Below are positions 6,060 through 14,247 of a stretch of 24,600 nt of DNA, piece by piece. Below the pieces are notes generated by a model, which saw only the letters and a list, made by a program, of their open reading frames with translations, was not told the origin of the DNA and made no database searches. The stretch's first letter is position 1. The number at the start of each line of letters is the position of its first letter. This DNA is from a virus: IMG/VR virus record IMGVR_UViG_3300035224_000016, positions 1-24,600 of that record; one strand, 5' to 3'. Position numbers and translations under genes: made by a program.

Positions 6060-7186
6060 AATTTAAATCCAGAGAATGTTTTTTCACCAACGTCTTGTTT
6101 GATACCACCAATGACATAGGACTCAACCTCTGTCTCTTGTGGTGCTACCTGCATAGACTTGGAGTTCAACCAGTGCTCTGTCCATGGTAGTGGATTGTTG
6201 TTAGCAGGAATATCATACAGAGGTTTTAGACCAATAGATTTCATACGACGGTTGGCAACCCACTCAACATACTTGGAGAGCAGTTTGTCATTCAATCCGA
6301 TCATACTACCATCTTTAAACAGATACTCTGCCCAGTTCTTTTCTTCCTCTACACAGTCGCGGAACATCTCAATGATGTTTTGCTCTTCTTCTTTAGCAAT
6401 CTCACGCATCTCTGGGTCATCACCTTCCAACCATTTCTTAATAATGTTTAAAGTAATAGTCATATGCTGTGACTCATCACGAGCAATCAGTCCAATGATT
6501 TTGGCATTACCCTCCATCATTTTAAGTTCGCCAAAAGCAAAGGAACATGCAAAGCTAACGTAAAAACGAATACCCTCAAGAATGTATACATTAACAACTG
6601 CTCTATAAAGTTTTCTCTTTAGTTCACGTAGTTCATACTGTGCTGTAGGAACTTCGTCAAGTGCATGTTCCCATTGATTACCAGCACCCCATTCTTGTGC
6701 TGCTTGTAGAAACTCATCGTATGCAGAGGTAACACTTTTGGCACGTTCAAGAATTCTCTCGTCGTCAACAATAGTATCAAGAACCTCGGTAGGATCTGGG
6801 TACACATTCTTAATGATGTATGTGTAGGACCGACTATGAATCATCTCCATAGTCTGCCAGATATTCATTGCCCCTTCAAGCTCGGGTAGAGAACAATAAG
6901 GTGCAAAAGCCATCCCAGGACCACGCCCTTGTACACTATCCAGGAGGATCTGGTACTTAAGGTTGGAAGTGAAAATGTGCTTTTGCTCGGGGCGTAATGT
7001 TTGATAGTCTGCACGATCTTTTTGTAATGATATTTCTTCTGGTCTCCAAAAATAACCCAGTTGAGTCTGGGTTAGTTTATCAAATACTGGATACTTAAAT
7101 TGATCGTATCTTTGGACTCCAAGTGGAGCACCAAAAAACATTTTTTGTTTAGTGGTATCAACTTTGTTAGTGTTAAACACTGTCAT
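6056..7186 (-). CDS. nrdB: Ribonucleotide reductase class Ia, beta subunit
   Basis: 376 aa from the ATG at 7186 (MTVFNTNKVDTT). A GTG at 7234, overlapping the nrdA stop, would add 16 residues and cannot be excluded. The di-iron/tyrosyl radical site is complete. LLDS supplies the first Asp. EMIHSRSY supplies Glu, His and the radical Tyr in E-x-x-H-x-x-x-Y spacing. EGIRFY gives the second-half Glu, and RDESQH gives the last Glu and His. The enzyme reduces ribonucleoside diphosphates together with NrdA, supplying dNTPs for phage DNA synthesis. It is of normal length and lies directly downstream of nrdA. Confidence 0.95.
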   Translation of the reverse strand: MTVFNTNKVDTTKQKMFFGAPLGVQRYDQFKYPVFDKLTQTQLGYFWRPEEISLQKDRADYQTLRPEQKHIFTSNLKYQILLDSVQGRGPGMAFAPYCSLPELEGAMNIWQTMEMIHSRSYTYIIKNVYPDPTEVLDTIVDDERILERAKSVTSAYDEFLQAAQEWGAGNQWEHALDEVPTAQYELRELKRKLYRAVVNVYILEGIRFYVSFACSFAFGELKMMEGNAKIIGLIARDESQHMTITLNIIKKWLEGDDPEMREIAKEEEQNIIEMFRDCVEEEKNWAEYLFKDGSMIGLNDKLLSKYVEWVANRRMKSIGLKPLYDIPANNNPLPWTEHWLNSKSMQVAPQETEVESYVIGGIKQDVGEKTFSGFKL

Positions 7187-7214
7187 ACCTTCAATATGCT
7201 TTGGACTCTCAACT

Positions 7215-9524
7215 CTAAATCGCGCAACTGTCACAGGCTTCTTCCTCGGTGTCTAAAATTTGTGTTAATAAGTCTTCTATGGATTGTTTCTCTTCCTTTT
7301 CTTCTTCTACCTCATCGTTTTTATTGTCGTAAGTGTTCTGATAATAAGATGTCTTCCAACCATACTTATATGTATTCAGGAAGTCACCTGCCATAACAGA
7401 TACAGGAACTTCATTGTTCTCATAGTTAGATGGATTGTAACTCCAGTTACCAGAGATTGCCTGGTCGAAGAACTTCTGCATTACGGCGACAACATTAATA
7501 TAACCTGTATTACTAGGCATATCCCAAAGAAGAGTGTAGTTACTTTTAAGAGTATTGTACTGTGGAACAATCTGCTTAAGAGGACCTTTCTTTGACTTTT
7601 TAACGGACAAGTATCCACGAGGAGGTTCGATTCCATTGGTTGCGTTTGACACAACGGAACTACTTTCCGATGGCATCTGTGCGGACAATGTACTGTGTCG
7701 TAAACCGTGTGTGGCAATATCGGATCGTAAAGTTTCCCAATCATAGTTGTATTCTGGTGCTACTAGTTCATCGACATCTTTTTTATAGGTATCGATAGGA
7801 AGGATACCATCGGCATATTTAGTACGATTAAAGTAACCACATGGTCCTTTCTCTTTTGCAATCTGGTTAGATGCTTTGAGTAGATTATATTGGAATGATT
7901 CTGTAAGTTCGTGAACTACTTTCACCGTCTCCGGAGAATCGTACATACACCCTTGCTTGGCAAGGTAATGTGCTAAACCGATATAACCCACCCCAAGAGA
8001 TCTACGATTGATTGTAGACGCTTCTGCTGCCTTTACAGGATACTGTTGGTAGTCAATGAGTTCTTCAAGACCACGAACAGCAAGGTCACATAACTCTTCC
8101 ATCTCATCAAAGGACTTTAGTTTACCAACGTTGATAGCAGATAGAATGCACAAAGCAATCTCTCCTTCACCATCAATATGAGTCAATGGATCTGTGGGAA
8201 GTGTAATCTCCTGACATAGGTTACTCATATTCACCTTGTCTTTGAAAGATGAATGTGAATTGCAGTGGTCGATGTTCATAAGATACAAACGACCAGTCTC
8301 TGCTCTCTCCTTCAGGATATCCAGAATGAGTTTTTGTGCGCCGATAGTCTTTCTTGGAACAGACTGATCTGATTCATAGTCCACATAGCAAGCGTCAAAT
8401 GAATCAGTACCAAAAGCATCATACAAACCTGGTACGTCGTGCGGTGAGAATAAGCTAATCTCCCCATTCGCAATGAAACGTTCGTAGAAAAGTTTTGAAA
8501 GTTGGATTGAGTAGTCAAGTTTCCTCACTCGATTGTCTTCTGAACCTTTATTGTTCTTGAGAACAATAATATCTTCTATTTCTTGGTGCCAGATTGGGAA
8601 GTGGACTGTTGCTGATCCTCCACGAATCCCATTTTGCGTGCAGCATCGTACAGTTGATTCAAACTTTTTAAGGAAAGGAATAACGCCAGTGTGTGCAACT
8701 TCTCCCCCTCGGATCTTACTGTTGACTCCACGGATTCTGCCTGCGTTGATACCGATTCCCGCACGTTGAGCAACGTAGCGGCCAATCGCCATGTCACTAG
8801 AAAAGATACTATCGAGGGAGTCATCGCTATCAACAAGAACACAGCTAGCAAACTGTCGAAGTGGTGTTCGCACTCCTGCCATGATTGGTGTTGGGATGTT
8901 GATTTTGTGTTTGGAGATCGCGTCGTAGTATCTTCGGACATAATCGAGTCTCGTAGAAAGGGGATACTCTGCAAAGAGAGTTAATGCAATCATCATATAC
9001 ATGTACTGGGGCGTCTCGTAAACATCTCCAGCACTGCGATCCTGAACCAAATACTTATCTACTACCTGACGTAAACCAGCATAGGTAAACAAGTAGTCAC
9101 GGTCATGATCGATCCACGAGTTAACTTTGATCCAATCCTCATCACTATACTTATCTAGGATTTCTTCATCGTAGACTCTGTTGATCGTAGCATTATATGC
9201 AGCAACATCAAACACAGAAGGCATGCCTTCTTTCCAAATGTTCTTATGGAACGCTTCCTTACGAAGACCAAACAGCAGCAAACGTGCAGCAACAAACTGA
9301 TAGTTAGGATGATCCAAATCAATAAGATCAGAAGCAGAACGAATTAAGATTTCTTGAATTGCATCCGTGGTGATACCATCATAAAATTGAATCCCTGAAC
9401 TCATCTCAACTTGTGATGCAGAAACTCCTGCGAGACCTTGACATGCTTCTTCTACCATCTTGTGAACTTTATCCAAGTTGAGAGACTCAACCATGCCGTC
9501 GCGCTTTTCTACATTGATGCTCAT
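7215..9524 (-). CDS. nrdA: Ribonucleotide reductase class Ia, alpha subunit
   Basis: 769 aa from the ATG at 9524, preferred because it forms an ATGA overlap with the primase stop; an in-frame ATG 12 bases earlier lies inside the primase gene. An N-terminal ATP-cone region is visible (residues 2-90, INVEKRDG...LLLFGLRKEA). Active-site elements are FASCVLVD (first redox Cys), NLCQEI (thiyl-radical Cys with neighbouring Asn and Glu), IALCILSAINVG (second redox Cys) and TSYYQNTYD (radical-transfer Tyr pair). The C-terminus ends CDSCAI, the Cys pair that is re-reduced by thioredoxin/glutaredoxin. All catalytic residues are present, so it should be active. It supplies dNTPs with NrdB. Confidence 0.96.
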   Translation of the reverse strand: MSINVEKRDGMVESLNLDKVHKMVEEACQGLAGVSASQVEMSSGIQFYDGITTDAIQEILIRSASDLIDLDHPNYQFVAARLLLFGLRKEAFHKNIWKEGMPSVFDVAAYNATINRVYDEEILDKYSDEDWIKVNSWIDHDRDYLFTYAGLRQVVDKYLVQDRSAGDVYETPQYMYMMIALTLFAEYPLSTRLDYVRRYYDAISKHKINIPTPIMAGVRTPLRQFASCVLVDSDDSLDSIFSSDMAIGRYVAQRAGIGINAGRIRGVNSKIRGGEVAHTGVIPFLKKFESTVRCCTQNGIRGGSATVHFPIWHQEIEDIIVLKNNKGSEDNRVRKLDYSIQLSKLFYERFIANGEISLFSPHDVPGLYDAFGTDSFDACYVDYESDQSVPRKTIGAQKLILDILKERAETGRLYLMNIDHCNSHSSFKDKVNMSNLCQEITLPTDPLTHIDGEGEIALCILSAINVGKLKSFDEMEELCDLAVRGLEELIDYQQYPVKAAEASTINRRSLGVGYIGLAHYLAKQGCMYDSPETVKVVHELTESFQYNLLKASNQIAKEKGPCGYFNRTKYADGILPIDTYKKDVDELVAPEYNYDWETLRSDIATHGLRHSTLSAQMPSESSSVVSNATNGIEPPRGYLSVKKSKKGPLKQIVPQYNTLKSNYTLLWDMPSNTGYINVVAVMQKFFDQAISGNWSYNPSNYENNEVPVSVMAGDFLNTYKYGWKTSYYQNTYDNKNDEVEEEKEEKQSIEDLLTQILDTEEEACDSCAI

Positions 9525-10516
9525 ACTTTTTTCCATTCGTTCAGTTTAAGGGTTGCTTCTAGTTTGCTGTAAGTATTCGATTCTACCACGCTTTGTACGT
9601 CGTGACCATACAATACCATATCATTGATATCTTTTTGCGATATAGATTTGGGCCAAATAACTACTGGGTCTCCTTGATCAATGGTACGGATGATTCGTTT
9701 AACGATCTCGGCATTTCTCGGTTCATTATCATAGACCCAGACAATATCGCGATAAACCCCACGATCAACATGAACGTCACTTCCACACATAGCAATCGAA
9801 TTGCGAATGAACGTACTGTCAAACGGTCCTTCGGTGATATAGACTCTTTCATTTAAATTTACCTTATCGAGACCAAAAAGTTTCGGTTGATTCTCATCAA
9901 GAATCACCGTTATGTAACGTAGTTTTGTTGCTTTGGATAGTGCTCTACCCTGGAAACCAAATAGTTTCTTATCTGCTGTATAAAGAGGCAGAATTATACG
10001 TGGACTATCACCTCTCATGTCGGAGAAGGTTTCTTTCTGTTGATTAGTCCAATCCTTAAATTTAGGACAGTAAAAAAAGTAATCTAAATCTTCAATTTTT
10101 CGTTGCTCAAGATATTGTCTTGCCGGGTGAGAAATATTTAGGTCTGAAATCTTCTGTAGTTGTATGTCTTGTTTTGATTTCTTGAATACTGGTTTCTTAA
10201 ACTCGAACTTTGGTTCTTTAGTCTGACTATTTTTACCAGTTAACCCATCACGATATCTCTCCATAACATACTCGTCATGAAGCATTGTATTATTATCTTT
10301 TAAGAAGTTAGTAAATGTTCTACCTACGCCACAGTTGTGACACTTGTAGACATAATCATTCTTTATCTTAAAGAGATACCCTCGTGCTTTGTTCTGATGC
10401 TTCTGGGAGTCTCCGCAGTACGGGCATCGGAAGTTATAGAGGTCTGTCTTTACTCTTTTAAATCTCTGCAATGAAGCAGATACCATACTGATATATTTTG
10501 TATCAAGATAGCTCAC
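9521..10516 (-). CDS. 61: DNA primase (T4 gp61-like)
   Basis: 331 aa from a GTG at 10516 that overlaps the end of the preceding gene by 14 bases. The N-terminal zinc ribbon CPYCGD...CHNCG (about residues 34-62) binds the template. The C-terminal half has the Toprim core: the acidic motif ITEGPFD (about residue 228), then IVWVYDNEPRN with the DxE/D-type metal site and GDPVVIWP. Length and layout match T4 gp61. It makes RNA primers on the lagging strand with the gp41 helicase, encoded about 8 kb upstream in the direction of transcription. It sits in front of nrdA, tying priming to dNTP supply. Confidence 0.92.
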   Translation of the reverse strand: MSYLDTKYISMVSASLQRFKRVKTDLYNFRCPYCGDSQKHQNKARGYLFKIKNDYVYKCHNCGVGRTFTNFLKDNNTMLHDEYVMERYRDGLTGKNSQTKEPKFEFKKPVFKKSKQDIQLQKISDLNISHPARQYLEQRKIEDLDYFFYCPKFKDWTNQQKETFSDMRGDSPRIILPLYTADKKLFGFQGRALSKATKLRYITVILDENQPKLFGLDKVNLNERVYITEGPFDSTFIRNSIAMCGSDVHVDRGVYRDIVWVYDNEPRNAEIVKRIIRTIDQGDPVVIWPKSISQKDINDMVLYGHDVQSVVESNTYSKLEATLKLNEWKKV

Positions 10517-10937
10517 GTATGGAAGGACTTACTGTGCCTATAATAGCAGACGGGCCCATTCTTGTCAACTCTTTAATGAACGGTGGGATCACTTGTAATA
10601 CTGTCACAAGAGTGGTCAGCACCGCAGTGGTTCCGATCACAAATTTAGTATTACTTTCAATTCTTTTTTGCATCTTACCCATTCTTTCGTGGAAAAGAAG
10701 AGCATCTTTATCATGACGAACTTTCATCTCTTCAATCATATTGATGATGAGTTTATCTGCTCTATCAGATTCATCCAAACGATTTTCATGGCGCTCCAAG
10801 ATTACAGCAACTCTGTTACTGTTTTCGGAGATTGTACCTACTGCTCTTTCGAGTTTGTCAAGCATCTCTTTGGAGAGATCTTCATAAATATCCAGTTTAC
10901 TTTCAAGAACTGCTAATCTACCAAGACCGAATGCCAT
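10503..10937 (-). CDS. Coiled-coil protein with C-terminal membrane segment
   Basis: A 144-aa protein. Residues about 5-95 are continuous charged helix with heptad-like Leu/Ile/Met spacing (LESKLDIYEDLSKEML, ADKLIINMIEEMKV), typical of a coiled coil. Residues about 100-120 (FVIGTTAVLTTLVTVLQVI) form a membrane segment with a short tail. It is not recognised as a named family. Coiled coil plus membrane anchor would suit a membrane-tethered assembly or replication-site protein. It is the first gene behind an exact late promoter box and overlaps the primase start. Confidence 0.65.
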   Translation of the reverse strand: MAFGLGRLAVLESKLDIYEDLSKEMLDKLERAVGTISENSNRVAVILERHENRLDESDRADKLIINMIEEMKVRHDKDALLFHERMGKMQKRIESNTKFVIGTTAVLTTLVTVLQVIPPFIKELTRMGPSAIIGTVSPSIRELS

Positions 10938-10963
10938 AAACTTTACATTCCAGTGTGCGTATT

Positions 10964-10977
10964 AATACTCAAGTATT
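10964..10977. repeat. Perfect inverted repeat AATACT-CA-AGTATT
   Basis: Six-base arms around a two-base centre, at the start-site side of the late promoter at 10974-10981. It could be an operator-like site or chance in AT-rich sequence; no second copy was noticed. Confidence 0.35.
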
Positions 10978-10981
10978 TATA
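10974..10981 (-). promoter_or_regulatory. T4-type late promoter TATAAATA
   Basis: The exact minus-strand TATAAATA includes the stop codon of the gene ending at 10977 (GTA TAA ATA) and lies 37 bases before the ATG at 10937. A 14-base inverted repeat (AATACT-CA-AGTATT, 10964-10977) follows directly and overlaps it by four bases. Confidence 0.65.
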
Positions 10982-11696
10982 CATTTCTTACAGCAAAGTC
11001 TAGTGCAGATTGATACGTAGAAGCATCTTTGTTTAGCATATAACGAAACTGCTGTTGCTGACTGTCTTCCAGTTGAGCATAGCAGGCAGCAATTCTTTTT
11101 GCTGAAAAATTATCTAGGTTTTGTTCAGATCCATCACCAAATTTAATCTTGGCAAAAGAAGTTTCGCCACCCGGATTAAGTTCAGAAGTTGCTACTTGCA
11201 TTGCAACATCCAATGCATCTTGTTGTGTAGATTCAGTCATAGTATTATCAGTCAGTTCAGTTTGTTCTTTTTTAAGTTTAGATGTTTGGTCACCTGCTTT
11301 TTTCTTGAAGTCCGACATACGGGCTTTCATAAGAGTGTCCATCTCTTTAGTCTTATTCATCATTTTAGATTTTGCTTCACCACGTTTTTTCTGCAGATCT
11401 TTAGCGCGGTTCAGTTTTTTCATCTGACCGATCTGTTTCTGCGCTCTCTCGGTTTCCGAGGGAACTGCTTCAGAAATAGTTTTTGTTTCTAGTTCTTCTT
11501 TCATTTTCTTACGTGTAGTTATACGAGACAGCATTTTCTTCGCACCTTTAGTACGACCATCCACCCTATCCTGGTTCGCTTTTTTATATCTACGATGCTG
11601 TCTTGGGTTTACCATGACAAACGCAGGAGGAATTTGCAATGCAGATCCATCTCCCGCCATCATTTCATTCACAGTAGGTTTAATTCCTTCAGACAT
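10977..11696 (-). CDS. Charged hypothetical protein, possible virion or assembly protein
   Basis: 239 aa, start at 11696 inside the end of the previous gene (28-base overlap). The N-terminus (TVNEMMAGDGSALQIPPAF) is followed by a very basic segment (about 33-65, RQHRRYKKANQD). A long Lys/Glu/Met helical region (70-145) has coiled-coil character, then comes a more globular C-terminal domain (about 165-239: FAKIKFGDGSEQNLDNFSAK, QLEDSQQQQFRYML). No enzymatic motif is seen. Late promoters flank it and an Ig-domain gene lies two genes upstream, so a structural or scaffold role is reasonable. Confidence 0.6.
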   Translation of the reverse strand: MSEGIKPTVNEMMAGDGSALQIPPAFVMVNPRQHRRYKKANQDRVDGRTKGAKKMLSRITTRKKMKEELETKTISEAVPSETERAQKQIGQMKKLNRAKDLQKKRGEAKSKMMNKTKEMDTLMKARMSDFKKKAGDQTSKLKKEQTELTDNTMTESTQQDALDVAMQVATSELNPGGETSFAKIKFGDGSEQNLDNFSAKRIAACYAQLEDSQQQQFRYMLNKDASTYQSALDFAVRNV

Positions 11697-12025
11697 TCTT
11701 GATCTACATCCTTGTTTATAGATTCAGGTAAGCGATTTAGTACTAGTATAAATGCTTTTAATGCTGACCAATGAGTCGCCTCTATCTTATAGAAAAGAAG
11801 AGGCGTGGCGGCATCATCAAACACATTATACATCACAATAATATGATTTAATATAAGATGAGTTTTTAATTCACCCTGTGTTTCGTATCTACGAAACAAC
11901 CTTTTGATGTACTTAATCTTATTTAGATCTTTTTTAAAGTCATCAAAAGTAACTGAACTTGGATTATTATAATGTTTAATAGCAAACATTACCCAGTTAT
12001 CGGGCGTCAATTCATCAAATTTCAT
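11669..12025 (-). CDS. 118-aa hypothetical protein
   Basis: A helical, mixed-charge protein (MKFDELTPDNWVMFAIKHYN, KYIKRLFRRYETQGELK, HLILNHIIVMYNVF). No signal peptide, Cys cluster or catalytic motif is visible. It starts 7 bases after the Ig-domain gene and overlaps the following gene by 28 bases, so it is co-transcribed from the late promoter at 12647. The compact helical style is common in conserved T4-like cyanophage proteins of unknown role. Confidence 0.65.
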   Translation of the reverse strand: MKFDELTPDNWVMFAIKHYNNPSSVTFDDFKKDLNKIKYIKRLFRRYETQGELKTHLILNHIIVMYNVFDDAATPLLFYKIEATHWSALKAFILVLNRLPESINKDVDQECLKELNLL

Positions 12026-12032
12026 TTAATCA

Positions 12033-12614
12033 TTAAGCAGTTGTAACTACTGCGGTAGCAGAAGTAACTTCGGGAGCACCATTAGTAGAGTTGATCTTGA
12101 CACGGTAGGAACCAGCATCAGTTTCTGCATAAGAAGCAACGTCAAGTGTGGTTGCAGTCTCACCAGAAACATTTGCCCAACGATTTGCATCAGACAACTT
12201 CTGCCACTGATACGTGAGGACGGAAGCATCTCCAGGAGGAGTTGCGATAGCGGCAAGAACAAGTTGCAGAGCATCACCAACAGCAACAGCAGTATCTGCA
12301 GGTTGTGTATTGATAGTGATTGCTACGCTTACGTCTGCTGCTACAGCGTCGTCTGCCTGGGTCTCATCTGCGTTCGCTTCAGGACCAGCGATTGTTACTA
12401 GCATCTCTGCCTTATGACGGGTGTTACCATCACAATCAGTGAAGGTATAATATGACCACCAACCAGGAGCGTTCAAACCACGAGCCTTATTCTCGGCAAG
12501 TGCTGCTTCGGTGTCGTCAATAAAAATTGTTTGCTTTGCTTGTGCGGATGCTGCGATACCAATGCCTGCTTTGGCTTTGTTAGCGTTGCTGTCCGTTCTT
12601 CCGTATAGGGACAT
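12033..12614 (-). CDS. Virion protein with C-terminal Ig-like domain
   Basis: 193 aa. The N-terminal domain (1-75) contains GLNAPGWWSYYTFTDCDGNTR, a Trp/Tyr/Asp-rich unit I associate with structural proteins of marine T4-like phages. After an Ala/Asp-rich linker (76-98), residues about 103-192 form an Ig-like fold: TINTQPADTAVAVGDALQL as the first strands, LTYQWQK with the core Trp, and YAETDAGSYRVKI carrying the D-x-G-x-Y tyrosine-corner motif. Ig domains on phage particles are usually surface-exposed on head, tail or fibre and may bind cell-surface glycans. It has its own exact late promoter 33 bases upstream, matching late expression. Confidence 0.8.
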   Translation of the reverse strand: MSLYGRTDSNANKAKAGIGIAASAQAKQTIFIDDTEAALAENKARGLNAPGWWSYYTFTDCDGNTRHKAEMLVTIAGPEANADETQADDAVAADVSVAITINTQPADTAVAVGDALQLVLAAIATPPGDASVLTYQWQKLSDANRWANVSGETATTLDVASYAETDAGSYRVKINSTNGAPEVTSATAVVTTA

Positions 12615-12646
12615 GAGTTTTCAGCGCGTGTGATTTACCTAATATG

Positions 12647-12654
12647 TATTTATA
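12647..12654 (-). promoter_or_regulatory. T4-type late promoter TATAAATA
   Basis: Exact minus-strand TATAAATA, 33 bases before the ATG at 12614 of the Ig-domain gene. It continues directly from the T-run of the upstream terminator (TTTTTTTTATAAATA). Confidence 0.75.
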
Positions 12655-12684
12655 AAAAAAAGGGAGAGGCAATATACCCCTCCC
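12654..12684 (-). terminator. Intrinsic terminator behind the 66-aa gene
   Basis: On the minus strand the hairpin GGGAGGGG-TATATTG-CCTCTCCC (12662-12684, one mismatch) is followed by eight T (12654-12661). It ends transcripts coming from the right just before the late promoter of the Ig-domain gene. Confidence 0.8.
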
Positions 12685-12691
12685 AATATTA

Positions 12692-12892
12692 TCACTCTTC
12701 CCTGTTTTTAATTGCTGCTGAAACAACTTCAAGAAGTTGATCATCCATATCAGTCTTGGTCAGTTTAACCGCTTTAGCAAGAATAACAAGACAGATCTCA
12801 ACCATCTTCTCACCGAGCTCTTCATTCTCTGGAATTTTGTTGATTGCATCGGTAATAATCTTTGATGCGAGTGGAAGTAAGAATGCTAACAT
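12692..12892 (-). CDS. 66-aa hydrophobic/amphipathic hypothetical protein
   Basis: A hydrophobic N-terminus (MLAFLLPLASKIITDAI) is followed by an acidic turn (PENEELGEK), a hydrophobic helix (MVEICLVILAKAVKL) and a polar C-terminal helix ending in charged residues. Two amphipathic or membrane-associated helices are likely. A late-promoter-like GATAAATA lies 26 bases upstream and a terminator immediately downstream, so it may be expressed as a single-gene late transcript. Function unknown; a membrane-active or capsid-interior peptide are both possible. Confidence 0.6.
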   Translation of the reverse strand: MLAFLLPLASKIITDAINKIPENEELGEKMVEICLVILAKAVKLTKTDMDDQLLEVVSAAIKNREE

Positions 12893-12916
12893 AATTTTAA
12901 ATGCATGACTACCTTT

Positions 12917-13018
12917 TTATTTATCTTTCAACCTTTGTTTTTCAATGGTCTTAAGAACATATTTTTTATGTTTCTTTTTAGTAGTAGCATCTTCCGCTCC
13001 GTCTTTGAGGTCAGGCAT
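12917..13018 (-). CDS. 33-aa basic micro-protein (possible)
   Basis: From the ATG at 13018: MPDLKDGAEDATTKKKHKKY, then VLKTIEKQRLKDK. It starts 21 bases after the stop of the 402-aa gene and fills an otherwise empty 146-base gap. An acidic start followed by a Lys-rich helix suggests nucleic-acid or capsid-protein binding, but this is inference. GAGG lies only 2 bases before the ATG, closer than usual, so translation is uncertain. Confidence 0.4.
   Translation of the reverse strand: MPDLKDGAEDATTKKKHKKYVLKTIEKQRLKDK
12918..12925 (-). promoter_or_regulatory. Late-promoter-like box GATAAATA over a stop codon
   Basis: The minus-strand GATAAATA (one base off consensus) consists of the Asp-Lys-stop end of the 33-aa ORF. 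It lies 26 bases before the ATG at 12892. Confidence 0.45.
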
Positions 13019-13038
13019 AACCTCAACGGTAGCGGACG

Positions 13039-14247
13039 TTACTTTTTTTCTTCTTCAATCTCCTTCTGAAGTTCTGCCTGCTCCTTCATTTTCTTCTTGG
13101 TGTTAATCAGTTTAGTAACTTTTTTACGACGAGCATGTAGATACTTGTCTGACTTATCTACATCACCATCGTTGTCAATATCAGCATCTGCCTTACCAAC
13201 TGGATCAAGTTTCTTTTCACCAAGAACTTCTCTGTTCTTGTCATCGTTTACAACGTGCTCATGAACTTCACTGATCATGATCTCAAGTTCGTTGACAGGA
13301 ACATTGTGGAGAATCGTATTCTCTCTCATAATATCGTAGTGAGTTACAGTTCCATCTTCGAGCATAGTATGCTCACCAGAAACTACAGAATACTCAAGAC
13401 CTTCTTTCTTAACTTTCTTTGCACAGTTGTGCTTCTTGACCATCTTACCTGTCTTGGGATCCTTTTCAAAGTATTCTTTGACACAGTTAGGAACAGACTT
13501 ACCACCCTTCATCTTGGTTCCGGATGCTTTGTAACCCTTCCAGCAAGTAGAAGCACCAACGTTCTTACGTGCTGCCTTCATACTACCTTCTTCGATTACT
13601 TCTCTCTCGAAGATATAAGTCTCGCCACCTAACTCAAACGATACTTCTTCTTTCTTTGCAGTCTTTGCAGATTTAGCGAAGGCATCAGCAGCAGGATAGT
13701 CCTTACTACCTTTCTTTGCAGGTGCTTCTCCACGCTTCTTTTTAGCAAGGATGTTAGCGTAAAGACCTTTCTTTTCATCGAGGATATCAACATCCTCCTT
13801 CTTCATTTTGTGAACTCCTGTGTCTCCACAGTGAGAGCAACCTTTTCCACCACATTCGGGACACTTCTTTTTCCCTTCAGTCTCTTCACGAGCAACAACT
13901 TTAGTAGTATCTTTGATCTGTGCTCCAACAGAATACTTCATACCCTGACCTGTACGCAGGTTAGCAGCAGGATCAGGGGGAGCAGCGTTTGTTTTAGGAT
14001 CCTTCTGGGAGAAGTCATCACACTCTTTCTCTTCCTTACCAGAAAGGTCAGGGATAGAAGTAGATGCATCAGTACCACCAGCAGGACCAGGAGCTCCTAA
14101 ATCTTTTTTCTCTGGTGTTGGAATACCATCTTCATTAAGATGCCAACCAAATCCAGCGCCGCCTACCCATTTACCATAAGATTCGATCAGTGCCTGGGAG
14201 AAGGCATCATTATGTTTTACACTATTGACTGGTTTTTGTCTTTCCAT
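13039..14247 (-). CDS. Probable virion/prohead protein with DnaJ-type zinc motifs and a calcium-loop
   Basis: 402 aa. Residues 47-95 are Pro/Gly/Asp-rich and probably disordered. At 129-144, CPECGGKG and CSHCGDTG are two consecutive C-x-x-C-x-G-x-G units, the zinc repeat of DnaJ-type domains. Residues about 218-265 include a CWKGYKASGTKMKGGK-type segment found in several T4-like cyanophage proteins, flanked by further Cys. Residues 348-370 (DPVGKADADIDND then GDVDKSDKYL) form a D-x-D-x-D-G EF-hand/dockerin-like calcium loop. The tail is Lys/Glu-rich helix. It has an exact late promoter 27 bases upstream inside the previous gene. Its composition suggests a head-core or particle protein rather than an enzyme. 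Confidence 0.65.
   Translation of the reverse strand: MERQKPVNSVKHNDAFSQALIESYGKWVGGAGFGWHLNEDGIPTPEKKDLGAPGPAGGTDASTSIPDLSGKEEKECDDFSQKDPKTNAAPPDPAANLRTGQGMKYSVGAQIKDTTKVVAREETEGKKKCPECGGKGCSHCGDTGVHKMKKEDVDILDEKKGLYANILAKKKRGEAPAKKGSKDYPAADAFAKSAKTAKKEEVSFELGGETYIFEREVIEEGSMKAARKNVGASTCWKGYKASGTKMKGGKSVPNCVKEYFEKDPKTGKMVKKHNCAKKVKKEGLEYSVVSGEHTMLEDGTVTHYDIMRENTILHNVPVNELEIMISEVHEHVVNDDKNREVLGEKKLDPVGKADADIDNDGDVDKSDKYLHARRKKVTKLINTKKKMKEQAELQKEIEEEKK

Noticed and set aside
7284-9856. Several plus-strand open frames across nrdA and primase
   Set aside because: They are antisense to strongly conserved enzymes, lack ribosome-binding sites and read as low-complexity shadows.
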